Of a stretch of 64,000 bases of DNA, positions 1 to 11,200 are shown one piece after another; positions within the stretch are counted from its first letter, which is position 1, and each line of letters begins with the position of its first letter. The DNA comes from Peronospora farinosa. Its lineage: Eukaryota > Oomycota > Peronosporomycetes > Peronosporales > Peronosporaceae. Position numbers and translations under genes: made by a program. The stretch is taken from assembly GCA_947646735.1 (NCBI GenBank), contig CANTFK010000980.1, positions 248,001 to 312,000 on the forward strand, given 5' to 3'. Under the pieces are notes generated by a model, which was not told the DNA's origin, made no database searches, and saw only the letters and a program-made list of their open reading frames with translations.

Positions 1-504
1 ACAAAAAGATGCAGGGTACGGCGTCGCCTATTGTAGGCTCGAAATCGCTTGACCCCGTTATTGGATCGAAATCAAGATCAGCTCAAGGAGTAAAGGTTTG
101 TCATGTGTTATCATGTGAGTGTCCATTGAAGTGTTTTCATGAATGCTTCATCTTCATTTTTGTTCCAGAAAGCAGAAGCTCTGATGCAACGAATGGCGCG
201 GCAGCGTCTGTTGAGCAGCAGTGACATCCGCGTACTGCGTCGGTCGCACGTAATGCTCGAACGCAACTTGACGCAGCACATGGAAAACGATTTTGATCAT
301 TTGGCACTATTGCCATACTTTATCACCAAGCATTCGTCCATGATGAAGCACGCACCGGAATTGAAACATGTGCCCGATTTTTTTAGCTGGAGAGATTTGC
401 CTCATTTTCCAAAAAAGGCTCGTCTTCTACCTCGAAAGGCCAAAGTTGCTCGACTGTGTAAAATCGCCGAGACATTGCAAGCTCGTCAGAAACAGCAGCA
501 ATAA
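1..504 (+). CDS. Hypothetical protein, C-terminal end (gene starts outside window)
   Basis: The first exon is open from the window edge to 89. A GTAAAG donor at 90 and an acceptor ending at 168 give a 79-nt intron, and both sides join in phase 0 into the exon 169-504, which ends in TAA. The C-terminal part has about 110 residues, is basic, and ends in a glutamine run (KQQQ). It is rich in Arg, Lys and His with a Trp-containing stretch (FFSWRDLP). No domain is recognised. The splice phase match and the long open tail support a real gene; its function is unknown. Confidence 0.6.
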
Positions 505-826
505 AGTATTTTCGCGCAAGAAATATTTTACTGCTGGCTGCCCTATTATAAAGTCTGTAGCCATGTTGATCGAAATATATTGCTGCCAAGTCATATGGTT
601 TCAGTTGTGACTTTTCTATTGGTTAATAACAATCAGGGGCAGGGTTCATACAGAGCGAGCCGTCATATTCGCCGTCGGCAGAGCGAGCACCGAAAAAGAC
701 CTTGAGTAAGTGTGTTGTCACGCGATCTGAAGGCCTCATAGCTAGCTAGAATGTATCCGAATAGCTGCATATACGTCTTATCTATCCATCTCAAGTGTTT
801 GAATTTGTTTTACTGCAAGATTAACT
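505..826. other. Intergenic spacer, 322 bp
   Basis: No ORF of substance or RNA gene is seen. It lies between two genes on the + strand and should hold the 3' end of the first and the promoter of the GGNBP2 homologue. The upstream exon or exons of the latter may also lie here. Confidence 0.5.
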
Positions 827-880
827 TTGAATTGTGATAATTTGTCACGTGATCTTCAGATTAATAAAGTGTCCAAGTTG

Positions 881-2660
881 ATGGCTATGGAACGCAAGCT
901 GAGTCTACATTCAGGCTTAAAACAGTTGAATGAAGGCCGCATTAAGTGTGATTTCAACTTGAATTGTGCGTGTCAGCCCAGTGCCACAGAGACGCGTGAA
1001 TTCCGAAAGGTGAACGACAATAGCGACCAATTGAGAGACAAAGAGCTCGAATTAATGCTAATGTGATTATGCTGGTGCTCGTATATGACAGCGATGGTTG
1101 TTATTGACAGATCGTGAACGTGTTACGGCACTAAGTGGAGATGCAAATCAGTTTTTGAAGACAGCAACGGACCTGTTGCTGTGTCCTGGCTGTCGTAACA
1201 GTGCAGAAGCGCTTTTCTATAAACTAGTGGACGGTATTGTCCGATTGCCACAAATTGTCAGTCGATCGGGTCTTTGTTTTGACAAAGACAATCACTTTCG
1301 ACTTAGCGAGTCGTGTGTGAACAGTCCGGATAAATTATTCTCGCTTTTCTACCATCAAGAACAATGGGCTAATACGACGTTGATGAAACCCACCAAGTCA
1401 AGCAGTAAAGCTGGTACCTCACGTGCAAGATGTCAGCTACACTCGCAGCGGGTACGGGGTCGCCCGCGTCCTGCGGCATTTGAGGCACTGTGGCATAAGC
1501 TACCGGAAGATCACCAGCGGCATCTCTCTCATATTGACTCGGATCAATTCTTGACCGATCTGGAGAATTATCTGCGACGTCATCGTTTTTGTTGTCGATG
1601 TAAGGAGAAGGTATTAGAGGCATATGATTTGCTTGTTGGGTCGAGTTGTAGTGAGGATGACTGCGAGGATTGTGGGGGCTTCGAATGCGCGGAGAAACAT
1701 CACGAACACAGCGATTATGGCGATGATTTGCACTACACGTCGTACTTGTTCGATGAACTTGCATTTTCGCGCGCTACGAATCAGATTATCGTGCCTTGTA
1801 ATATTGAGTTTATGTTGCAGTTGATGTCTCGAGCAGACCAGGAGGTTGCAGGTGATTATTGGGGCGATCGTCATGCACGTACAATCGCCGAAGCACAGGA
1901 CGAAGTTCTAATGTGTCTGGGCATGGTAATTTGGGACAAGATGCAGAGCCTATGGACCAAGACTCGAACAGAAAAGCGCTCAGAAGAATTAGTGGTGCAC
2001 TGCGCTTTGTCTACACTACGTCGTAACTTTGACGTGGCCTTGGAGGCGCTGCATGGCGAGGCGATGATCGAACAGCTGCTGGCAGAGGAAGATGATGAGT
2101 CTCGGAGAATGGCAAAGAAAAAGGAGAAGCGAAAGGAGAAAAAGAAAAAGCGCAAGTCAGTAACAAAACTGAAGCAAAGGAGTCGATCAGAGTCGGAGAA
2201 GAGTTGTCAGTGCGAGAAACAAAAGCCCAAGCCGACCAAAGCGCGTAAGCAATCTGATAGCAGCAAGACCATGACGTCCCAATCGTCCACCAACTCACTA
2301 AGTAGTCAAGAGGACGATGACGATCTCACCAGTTGCAGTAGATCCACAGATGTGATGGGAACGCATCAGTGTGACTCGACTTGTGATGAGCCGTGTGAGC
2401 GTGGAACGTTGACATACGACGAGCGTATGGAATGGCAACTACTGTCGTCTATGGGATGGAATGCGTCTAACCAAATTACACCATCCTTGCCGGAGTTGGA
2501 TGTGGATACGGATGACGAAAACCATGGTATTCCTGAAGATGAAATTCGTTTCTGGAAACAGAACCGCTCGAGTCTTGTTCGGCGACGAATGGCTCAACGG
2601 CAGGAACTCCAGGAACGTTTCGACCAGTTTGTTTTGCGCACGACATCTCTCGACGGGTAG
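881..2660 (+). CDS. GGNBP2: GGNBP2 (gametogenetin-binding protein 2) homologue
   Basis: Modelled as join(881..1009,1092..2660), joining in phase 0 across an 82-nt GT-AG intron, about 565 residues. The large exon carries the hallmarks of the GGNBP2/ZNF403 family: a cysteine pair in an LLCPGCR context, RCQLHS, a YLRRHRFCCRCKEKVLEAY segment with CxxC, a DRHARTIAEAQDEVLMCLG segment, and a Lys/Arg-rich stretch followed by an acidic, Ser-rich low-complexity region. The last 60 residues (EDEIRFWKQNRSSLVRRR) match the family C-terminus in pattern. In animals the family is linked to spermatogenesis and gene regulation; its role in oomycetes is unknown. The N-terminus is uncertain: animal proteins have about 75 residues before the conserved block and the first exon here shows no clear similarity, so a further 5' exon is likely. 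Confidence 0.8.
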
Positions 2661-2936
2661 CAATCGTTGAAGCCAGAACCGGTTCACTGCATCAGAGGAC
2701 ATGTGTGCCATCGAGAGGGACATACGAAGCCTGCACTTGGTCAGTTCTAATATGCTGAGCACTACTAAGCTGCCAGTAGCTTCGAGGAAAAAGTGGCGAA
2801 TCTGCACGATCAATCGCTTTTCTTTTCCATTAGTCCTCCTAATCAATACACTCAGTTGGAAGCCTTCCTCGTTGTCGGGATGGCTAAGCAGGACAGGATA
2901 AGGTTCGCAGTTAGCTACAGTCTCAACTGCTTTGCA

Positions 2937-5320
2937 TCAAAGCTCTACTTTGCTAAGCTCGGCTTCCAAGGACGAAATGATACGATCGACCATGTCCTTG
3001 TGATTTGTACATGCCATGAGAACGTTTGTAACAGCATGCCGATTCTTGTCGAGCAATGCTTGATAGCTCTCCATTATTTCCACGGATCTGTGGGACATTA
3101 CAAACACATCAGTCTTTGTATAACCCAAGTTGACCATAAGGGAGACAAAGAACGATACATACGCTTTTCTGACATCCAGCAGATGCTGTTGGGAGCTAAT
3201 TGCCTCTTCCTCGACTAGGCTGTCTTCATTCGAGATATTTGTGATCTTGATCTCGACTTCTTCAATCGCGGCTTGCTTTCGACTCAGACTCTCGGCTCGT
3301 TTTTCACGCTCTTTGGTCATCTGGTCGGCGTATTTTTTCACTTCAGATTCCCATCTCTTCTCAGTTTGTTTCTCAATGCTCAGCTGGTTCTCGCTTTGCT
3401 CCAGCTCCTCAGTCAGCACTAGTGCCAAGTCCAGACCCTCGTTGGCGCGTGCATTACGATTTTGCTTGAGCTTTAGTGCTGTTTGCCGCACATTTGTCTT
3501 CAAATGATGCGACAACTTTTGAACTGCTTCAAGTTCTTCAAGGTCTGGATCCAATTCGAGAGTATAATCAAAATTACGAGCATACTTCGCAGTTGCAGGA
3601 ATGATCTTCAGCCCTTTACAAATGTTCCAGTATTCGTGAATTTGGTTGTCAAGCTATGAGAACATGCACAACATGCGGCAAATTTTAGTGCCACGCACGA
3701 GGACTGCTACGCATAACAGTACTAGACGAACTGAGCACAAAGGTACGTACATTGTCCCGAATACTAGCGGCACGGTTCTCATAACTTTTGATTTGTGTTT
3801 GAAGCTCATCTTGACGAGCAAGATTATGATGGAGTTGGTCTGTCAGTCGCGCCCTTTCTAGGGATATTTGCTCGATGTCGTGTGCAGACAATTCCTGATT
3901 TTCAATACGCGTGTGGAACTTCTGAATTTCTTCTTGAAGGGTACGGACATCATTCTCTGTAAAACACAAAATACAGTAAATACAGCAAAACTAAAGGAAG
4001 TTTTGAACGTCGACCGCGCCGTACCCAAAGATTGTTGGACTTCAACAAGAGCCTCCACCTTCTTGTCCAGTTTGCCGTTAAGTGTCTCATATCGACCCAC
4101 TAACTCCTTGAATTTAACAAGGTCGCTCTGACAGTCAGCTTTCTTTTGTTTCAGCTCCGAAAGTGCGTTCTGAACACCCATCGATGACATCGTGCCGTCA
4201 GTCCATTCAACCGATACTTGCAGCTGATAGAAACGCTACAAAAACGCACCTTATCTGCTTTTGCCTGCTCAATTCGCTTCCTAAACTCTTCCTGCTGCAG
4301 CTCCTGCTGACTCATTTCCTGCTTGACCGTCTCGTCTCGCTTGACTGCAATAGCCACGTCAGTCTACCAGCCAAACCGGCTGTAAAAGAGATACAAGTCC
4401 GTACTCAATTTTTCTTTCTCCTGTTTCTCCCACTCTGCAAACTTGTCGTCTTCGCCGGCCAAAAAGACGCGGTACGATGCATCAAGATACTTGAAAAACT
4501 GTTTGTCTCCATTTTCTTCATCCTTCTCGTCATTCAACTCGATCTCTTCGGCTTCCTGTCTAGCCTCATCATACTAAAAATAACACAATAAAATAAAACA
4601 CAGCACACAATCCAAAAATAAATTACCTCTTAGCAACAGCAATAAACAGCAAATAAACATTTAGAATTTACATACACTGAGCAATTCAATCAGCCATGAA
4701 ATCGACAGTAACAATGTAGGCCACGTATGAGGCGTGCCCACTGCAGCCAATGATGTCTTGCTTATAGGAAAAGGGTACCGTAAATTCCGGAATTGAAGCA
4801 CAATATCTTCTTCAAATTTGACGCCAAACTCAAAATTGGAGTCAATCTGTTTAAACAGGAATAAAACCACATTGCAAAAGTCCTTTTTCGATAAACCACG
4901 TTTTAAAAGTTTCGGTGTCAACGATTGGTCAAACATTCGGTCCGTTAGAAATTCGACCAAAGTACGGACGCAATTATTTAGATACACCCGGTCGGTCACA
5001 GGTCGAGGATCAAGTACACGTGCGCCATTACGACCAGAGATCGAAGCTCGTGCTCTGTATGAGCTACTACGACGAGCAGCAGCTGCACTTCCTGCGGAGT
5101 TACGCGAGTTTATAGAGATTCGTGGACCTGTAGGAGGTCGACGCGCTGTATGATTAGTAGCGGTTGAGACACGACGACGAGGAAGAGTCCCGAAGGATTG
5201 ACGATCTGTAGTTGCAGTACTTTTACTCGGTACTGACACCCGTGTAGAAGGATGTCGGAGAGCAGACGGACGAGCGTTTAACTGCGAAGAAGACGCAGGA
5301 CCGAGGGTCGTACGTCGCAT
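2937..5320 (-). CDS. NDC80: Kinetochore protein NDC80/HEC1
   Basis: Modelled as complement(join(2937..3653,3751..3956,4025..4169,4250..4344,4405..4573,4676..5320)): 1,977 nt, 658 residues, close to human HEC1 (642). All five introns are GT-AG, 60-102 nt. Exon 1 holds a Ser/Arg/Ala-rich basic tail (about residues 1-95), which in the family binds microtubules and is an Aurora substrate, then the calponin-homology domain with FKQIDSNFEFGVKFEED, RNLRYPFPISK and VGTPHTWP. The rest is long coiled coil, with a KGLKIIP-type break where the Ndc80 loop region lies. It forms the NDC80 complex with NUF2, SPC24 and SPC25 and attaches kinetochores to spindle microtubules. It converges on the GGNBP2 homologue with 276 bp between stops. 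Start chosen at the Met of MRRTTLGP because upstream codons lack family similarity. Confidence 0.95.
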
Positions 5321-5814
5321 TTTGGATGGAATTATGGGTAAATCTTTAGAAATGATGCAAATTACTGTATTTCTAAATACTTGTGATTGGGAAAAAGTAG
5401 TGTAAGATAGTATGTGGACCACCTTATTTAGACCATTGCACCTTAGTCCATATCATATTTCGTCTTTTTTTATTGTTTTTGAAATGAATACCTAGGATTA
5501 CTGTATCAGCAGTCAGTGTCACAAAAGTCAATAGACCAGATTTCGTTGGGCGTTCATAAAAATGCTTTTTTTGTGAATAAGGTACAGTACTGTTTTAAGA
5601 CGATTCATTGTCGTGGTGCTTTTTGTATTGATATACAGTAGTAGCTCACGATCAGTCTGGGAATGACAAGAATAGAGTCGCCATCTGTGTCTGTCTATAC
5701 AGAACCTTCGTGCCCCCGATCGGGTCACATCCGCCAAGAATTTTCATAGTCAGAACGAACGAAGTGTCTCCCTCTACAAGTGAGTGGTTGATTAAGTATC
5801 ACAACCAATCCACA
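5321..5814. other. Divergent intergenic region NDC80 / membrane protein
   Basis: This holds the 5' flank of NDC80 (reading left) and of the membrane protein (reading right). The reading frame of the latter is open from 5710 without an ATG until 5815, so a spliced 5' exon encoding a signal peptide could lie here. I could not place one. No other feature seen. Confidence 0.45.
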
Positions 5815-7035
5815 ATGACAATAGAAGCGATAGATAAAGGTCTGCGATCTTTACGTCGAGCACAGCAAGTCCCCGATGGTACTAACAACAACAACCCCGG
5901 GGCTGCTTCCGGCCCTGTCAACATGTCAGTCATCTCACCTGCGATTAATTACGTTGATGATCGCGGCATTGGACATGTCAAAGTGAATGATAATCTGGAT
6001 TGGTCGGACCGTTTGTCCAATGATTCCACTGCACAAGTTGTCTATACAGGGTCCGGGTCGAATACCGAGATTCTCATTATTCCCGCTAAGCGGAATACGT
6101 CCGGGTCCAACTCTGAGATGTTTATGATTCCTGCTAAGCGGAATACATCGGACTCTACAGATTCCTCACTCAGTAGCAGCCACAAGAGATCAGGAGACGG
6201 CTCTACTAATCCCGTATACAATTTACCGACAGGATCCAGGGATAATGTCAAACCTGTGGACAGTGCAGGATTAGCATATACAGGATCAGACCCGGTTGTC
6301 CTCGTAATTGTTGGCACTGTTCTGGCCCTCATTGCCATCGCGTCAGCGCTTGCTGTGGCGGTGTACAGCAGGAGAAACCGTGAACGAGCGTGCTCCGAAG
6401 ACCCAAGCACCCCAAGTGAGCCTTTCATCGTAGGCTCGTTGCCCGAGCATCCCGTTCCGGACCTCAGCTTGCTGGACACGGACATGTCACCGGACCTTTG
6501 GCTTGAAGGCCAATATCAGTACTCACCCAACATGAGCCAGGTGATGAATTCGTTTAACGGCACTGCTATTCTGTCCGATAACAAGACGACTCCAATGCAT
6601 CACCGACTCACAGTTGACGCCTTCCCATCCAGTCGTCGAGGCCGCCGTGGTGGGCGAGGTGATGCTGGACGCGGCCAGCGTCGAAATGCTCGACATGGTC
6701 TTGCTGATTATGGCAATAGTATGCTTGGCTATAGTGTGCGTTATAATTGTGCGCGTGGCAATTTGTCTGGTAGCCGTGGTAGCTGGCGTGACAAGAGTGT
6801 GCGACGTGAAGGCAGTATTTTGGAGGATATCTCGGATCGAGGCCGTTGTCGAAAAGGAATAACAACACCTATCGTGTTATACGACGAAAATTCAACCGAG
6901 GAGGAGCACAAGTCCAATTCAAGCAAAATACAGAACCGTTCACGACCAGCACAATCATCATCTCAACGTCAACAGTACCAAGAACAGCAACAACAACGTC
7001 GTCGTGATAAGGTTGCTACCAGACGAGATAGATAG
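5815..7035 (+). CDS. Single-pass membrane protein, oomycete hypothetical
   Basis: 406 residues from the first ATG. A hydrophobic segment at about residues 161-184 (VVLVIVGTVLALIAIASALAVAVY) is followed by SRRNRER, a stop-transfer signature, so the N-terminal 160 residues are probably outside. That part is Asn/Ser/Thr-rich and holds two tandem copies of a 16-residue unit ending IPAKRNTS. The cytoplasmic half has an Arg/Gly-rich patch (RRGRRGGRGDAGRGQRR) and ends in a Gln/Arg-rich tail. There is no signal peptide from this ATG, so an upstream exon is possible. No catalytic domain is seen. The layout resembles receptor-like or TKL-kinase ectodomain and membrane parts in oomycetes but no kinase follows, so the function is unknown. 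Confidence 0.6.
   Translation: MTIEAIDKGLRSLRRAQQVPDGTNNNNPGAASGPVNMSVISPAINYVDDRGIGHVKVNDNLDWSDRLSNDSTAQVVYTGSGSNTEILIIPAKRNTSGSNSEMFMIPAKRNTSDSTDSSLSSSHKRSGDGSTNPVYNLPTGSRDNVKPVDSAGLAYTGSDPVVLVIVGTVLALIAIASALAVAVYSRRNRERACSEDPSTPSEPFIVGSLPEHPVPDLSLLDTDMSPDLWLEGQYQYSPNMSQVMNSFNGTAILSDNKTTPMHHRLTVDAFPSSRRGRRGGRGDAGRGQRRNARHGLADYGNSMLGYSVRYNCARGNLSGSRGSWRDKSVRREGSILEDISDRGRCRKGITTPIVLYDENSTEEEHKSNSSKIQNRSRPAQSSSQRQQYQEQQQQRRRDKVATRRDR
6055..6150 (+). repeat. Two tandem 48-bp in-frame repeats
   Basis: Two diverged 48-bp units encode 16-residue repeats (GSNTEILIIPAKRNTS and GSNSEMFMIPAKRNTS) in the ectodomain of the membrane protein. A third weak echo (TGSDP) precedes the membrane segment. Confidence 0.8.
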
Positions 7036-7172
7036 GGTACTCTAATATAAAAATACTGCTTTCTTTGTCCATCATAACATGAAACAGTACATTGCAATGG
7101 TTACCCAATTGTACCACTTATGTGGTACCTCTCTTTATCACTGGAGCTCAGTAGTTATTCCATTTTGTAGCC

Positions 7173-8180
7173 ATGACTCGACAGTATTCCGTGGCCGAGT
7201 TAGTGACCAAGGCAGAGGCGTTAGTGGATCAATGTCAACCGGAATTGGCCGTGCAATTCTATGAGAAAGCGTTGCTACAGGAGCCAACGAAGACGTCGCT
7301 GTTGGATTCAATTGGGGAGCTCAGTACGGAACTTGATAATCCCGAACGGGCATTATCTGCTTTTCAACAGAGTGTTTCGTTAGCTCCGACTCAGAATCCA
7401 GCCAAATATTTCTATCTATCACAGCTGGTTCTAGGTGAACAAGCAGAGTATTATACAAAGCAAGGCATTATGTATTTACAAGAGGAATTGCAGCAACATA
7501 TGGACCTGATGACGCCGGAGGCGCTCACTATTAAGAAACAAATCTGTGATGCTTTATGCTCGTTGGGGGAGCTCTATATGACGGATTTATGTGACCATGA
7601 GGAAGCAGAGAGTCGATGTGAGAAGTATTTTCACGACGCCATGACGTTTGATGTTGGATTGCCGGAACCGACACAAGCTTTGGCGAATTTACGACTCGTG
7701 CAACAGAATAAGAACGCAGCTGATGAGCTACTAGAGGAGACGTGTCGTCGTTTAAATGAGAATTGTACAGAGGAAAGTTTACCGTCATTGGAGTTCCGGA
7801 CTGCAACGGGCAAAATGCTTATTGAGGTGGAGAGGTACGAACAAGCGTGTGATGTGCTGGAAGGAGTGATGCAAGAGGACGATGAGAATGCCGAGCTCTG
7901 GTTTCTTGTGGGCACGTGTTATCGTGCGATGGATGACTTGCCGAACGCACTCGAGTTCTTTGAAAAATGCCAGACGATGCTTAATAAATTGAAGAAGGAC
8001 TTGCGCGACGACTTTTATCTGCAGGACCAGCTTGAGAGCGTTGTTGAAACCATCGCAGAACTCAAGACCTCTATTGCTAACCGACCACCGGAGCTTGACG
8101 AGGAGAGTGGCAGTGATGAGGACGAAAGTGCCGTTGGAGAGACGGAAGTAGGAAAGCAGGATGTGGCGATGGAGGAATGA
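7173..8180 (+). CDS. TPR protein, probable Acl4-like ribosomal protein L4 chaperone
   Basis: Intronless, 335 residues, start at the ATG of MTRQYSV. At least three TPR-like helical pairs are visible: residues about 10-80 (AVQFYEKALLQEP, LSAFQQSVSLAP) and 215-270 (YEQACDVLEGVMQED, ALEFFEKC). The tail is highly acidic (ELDEESGSDEDESAVGE). TPR repeats plus an acidic tail, the length, and the YFYLSQLVLGEQA segment fit the Acl4 family, which binds newly made ribosomal protein L4 and carries it to the nucleus. The family assignment is from pattern only; a generic TPR co-chaperone is the alternative. It lies 59 bp from the convergent end of the BEACH gene. Confidence 0.7.
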   Translation: MTRQYSVAELVTKAEALVDQCQPELAVQFYEKALLQEPTKTSLLDSIGELSTELDNPERALSAFQQSVSLAPTQNPAKYFYLSQLVLGEQAEYYTKQGIMYLQEELQQHMDLMTPEALTIKKQICDALCSLGELYMTDLCDHEEAESRCEKYFHDAMTFDVGLPEPTQALANLRLVQQNKNAADELLEETCRRLNENCTEESLPSLEFRTATGKMLIEVERYEQACDVLEGVMQEDDENAELWFLVGTCYRAMDDLPNALEFFEKCQTMLNKLKKDLRDDFYLQDQLESVVETIAELKTSIANRPPELDEESGSDEDESAVGETEVGKQDVAMEE

Positions 8181-8238
8181 ACAAGGTGCATGTTAGTGCA
8201 CCATAGATTTCGCACATAATGTATCTCGATAACTTGTC

Positions 8239-11200
8239 TTACAGTGCACTCTCTACATCTTGGTCCGAGTGCGAGTGGGGTGACAGGAGCGGAACACAAA
8301 CGATCTTGCCACTGCCCACGCCAAATACCACATGCATTTCATTAGGTGCCAATTCTTGTGCCGAAATTTCGCCATAGTCATCTCGATCAAGCAAAACACA
8401 ATGGTCATCAAGCGAGTGCGCAGTCATGACAAGCGCCTTTGTGTTGTTGCTTACAACAAGCTTTGAGTAGCGTGCACTTATACTCAGAGACGTCATAGGT
8501 TTTTCGGCCAACACAAGCTGCGCCAGCAATGTGCCGTTCAAGTGAAACGAATACAGCGTCGGAGACCCCGTGCCCATAGACTGGAGCACAACGTGACCCA
8601 CATTCGACAAAGCAAGCGAAATTACCCCTGGCTCGAGATGACCAGGCACTTTGTAGGAGTGAAAAATTGACCCGTCTTCGAGGTTGTGAGCTAAGCACTC
8701 ATTTGACGCTGATCCACTGACGCAAATTCCCAATTCATCAGACACGCTGACACAGTTAATTTGTGCATTGTGTCCCAACAACACTTGGTCTGCCGAGTAA
8801 TCGTTGGCATGAACAGGCTTCGAGCTCACACTTGGTCCGCGAAAGATCTTGAATGAGCTCAATAATTTCAAATTCATGCTTGCGACTTTCCACACAGAGA
8901 TTGTGCCATCGGTACAACCAAGGGCAAGCACTGTGCCCAAGTTACTCGTACTCGCGCTGGTAACTACAGATTGGTGCTGTAGAAGCCGATACAGCAGCGC
9001 CCCATCCGTTGTGGAGTAAAAACGAGCTGAAAAGTCGTGATGGCCTACGGTGCATATTACCATGCCACTATGAAGAAATGCGACCATGTTGGAGACACCT
9101 GGCTGAGCTGACAAGAAGCGTCTCTCGCCAAGCACCTTTCGGCTCTTGCGGTCTTGAAGCTCAACAAACTCGCTCGATGGGTCCCCACTTGAGGTAAAAC
9201 TAGATACTGTTCCCTTTGACTTGCTAGACGCGTGGTGGGGATGCTGCTGTTTCAATGACCTCCGTCCGAATCGATGAGAAGAAAGCATACCTTTATTATC
9301 CACGCAGACGAGTAGCGATGTGTCAGGGAACACTTTGAGCAGCACGATGGGAGCCTCATGCGGGACATTGAACACAGCGCGACTGCGGTCAGCCGATGGT
9401 AATGAAAACGGTTCTGGATACGCAGGGTCTCCAGCAACTGCGGCACTTCCAAGCGAGTGTCGTTGAGGATGAGGTTCGCGAAGCACTTGAGTAGGCGTTT
9501 GCCCAAAGTGTGCGATTTGAGACCGCATCGAAGACTTCACAATTGGATCAGCGATGGAGTCAACGTCAACCATGCCCTCATATGTGAGGTAGAAAAACAC
9601 GTTGTTAGCCTCCACAGCTGCTGCCCCACGCTGCTTGTAGCCAAACACTAAGTCAATCCAGTGATGGATATTGGCCGACACGTATTCACTTTCCAGCGCC
9701 TGAATGATGAGAGAGAAGTCAAAAATCAGGCCTCAATGTCACATGAATTACATCAGAATAAGATGCACGTACCACGAAGTTTTTCATTATGAAGTCCTCT
9801 GGCGAGCGTGCCCAAGGAGGAAGTACGACGTCATTGACGTTCGTGCCGTTTTGCCTCGTACCTAATTCTAACCCGTTGCAATTCACTAAGAATTCCGGCA
9901 GGTAAAACCACTCAGGAGTCAGCTCTTTCAAGTCGCTGTAGTCTGTCAGGCAATTGTGCCAGGTTTCTTCAATCGAGTGGAACAAGCGGTCTGCATGATC
10001 AAACTTGCCTCCCTGAATGCTCAGTGCATAAGACGTAAAAGGTTCCAAGCGGATGAGATAGTAGAGCACAGCACCAATGTTCGAGTAGTGAGTTCCATAC
10101 CTGCATTCAAAAAGACAATTTCATAGATTAGCCGTATGACAATAGATCACTGCAAAAATCACACGATTGTCGAGCTTACATAAACTTAGGAATGTCAGGG
10201 TCTTCAAACGAATTGTAACGATCCACAGAAAATTTGAGGCGAGTCGGCTCCAAAGCTCCCATTGGTTTGGTGAGGTCCCTATAAGTCCCTTTTCGGCCAA
10301 GGTCCAGTGTTGCCGACTCATAATCAGAAATAACCCACGGGAAAACGGGATATTGCGTGAGATCATTGTAGGTTCGACCAGCGATAGTGTTCAGCCACAT
10401 GAGATATTCAAAAGTGGAAATGTCGTGGCAAACCCAGCGGTGGCTCAATGGAGAATTGCGAAATAAACTGCTTGGATGACGTAGCCTTCGAACACTTGGA
10501 TCTCGCTTCAGCAAAAGCGGTTTACGCACCATAAGTGCCTCGTGGAATAATACAATAGTGTCCGATGTCAGATTAAAAAAGTAGTTTTTCCTAGTGGACT
10601 GAATAAATAGTTCCAGTGCCGTTGGCTTCAGCAAATATCGCCGCCGGTAGAGATTCACAATGTCATCAATTTTCCATCGACGCCGTTTAAACAGAAGTCG
10701 CCATGCTTGGTTCACTGGCACACCAGCTTTTTTCTCGACAATCACAGATCCGTGTTCGTCAATCACTCGCTCAGCTACGAATCGAACGGAAGAAGTAGAC
10801 AAGATAAGTTTGCCTTCGATGATTTGCAAATGCCGCACAAGCTGAGCTTTGACTTGCAAGTCTATCTCTGGTCGTGCGTTCGCACGCTTTACTATACTTC
10901 CGTATCCTTGCTGACCATCTCGGGTGGATGGAGATGACAAAAGCAACTCTGGGACTCGATCTTCCAGTTCATCAGAAGTAGGCTTAACCTTCATCCTTTC
11001 AAGCGACGATGAAGTGAGATCGAAGGATGAAATATCCGGTTGTAAGCTCTCAGTGGACAACACGTTACCTTCTTGAGTGTACAGCGAAACCTCTTGCATC
11101 AATGATTGGGCTTCTTCAGACGCTGCATCCTTCGTCGTGTAAAGAGTATCAGCACCATATTCGACGGCGTCTTTTGCATCTTTCACGGAGTTGTGAAAAT

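Noticed and set aside
1098..2660. Start of the GGNBP2 homologue at the non-ATG codon 1098, and an alternative 48-nt intron at 1063-1110
   Set aside because: The 48-nt intron does not preserve phase; the 1010-1091 intron does and yields the conserved block in frame.
6614..6862. Hydrophobic + strand ORF that looks like a multi-span membrane peptide
   Set aside because: It is an out-of-frame reading of the Arg/Gly-rich part of the membrane protein gene; the main frame is open across the whole region.
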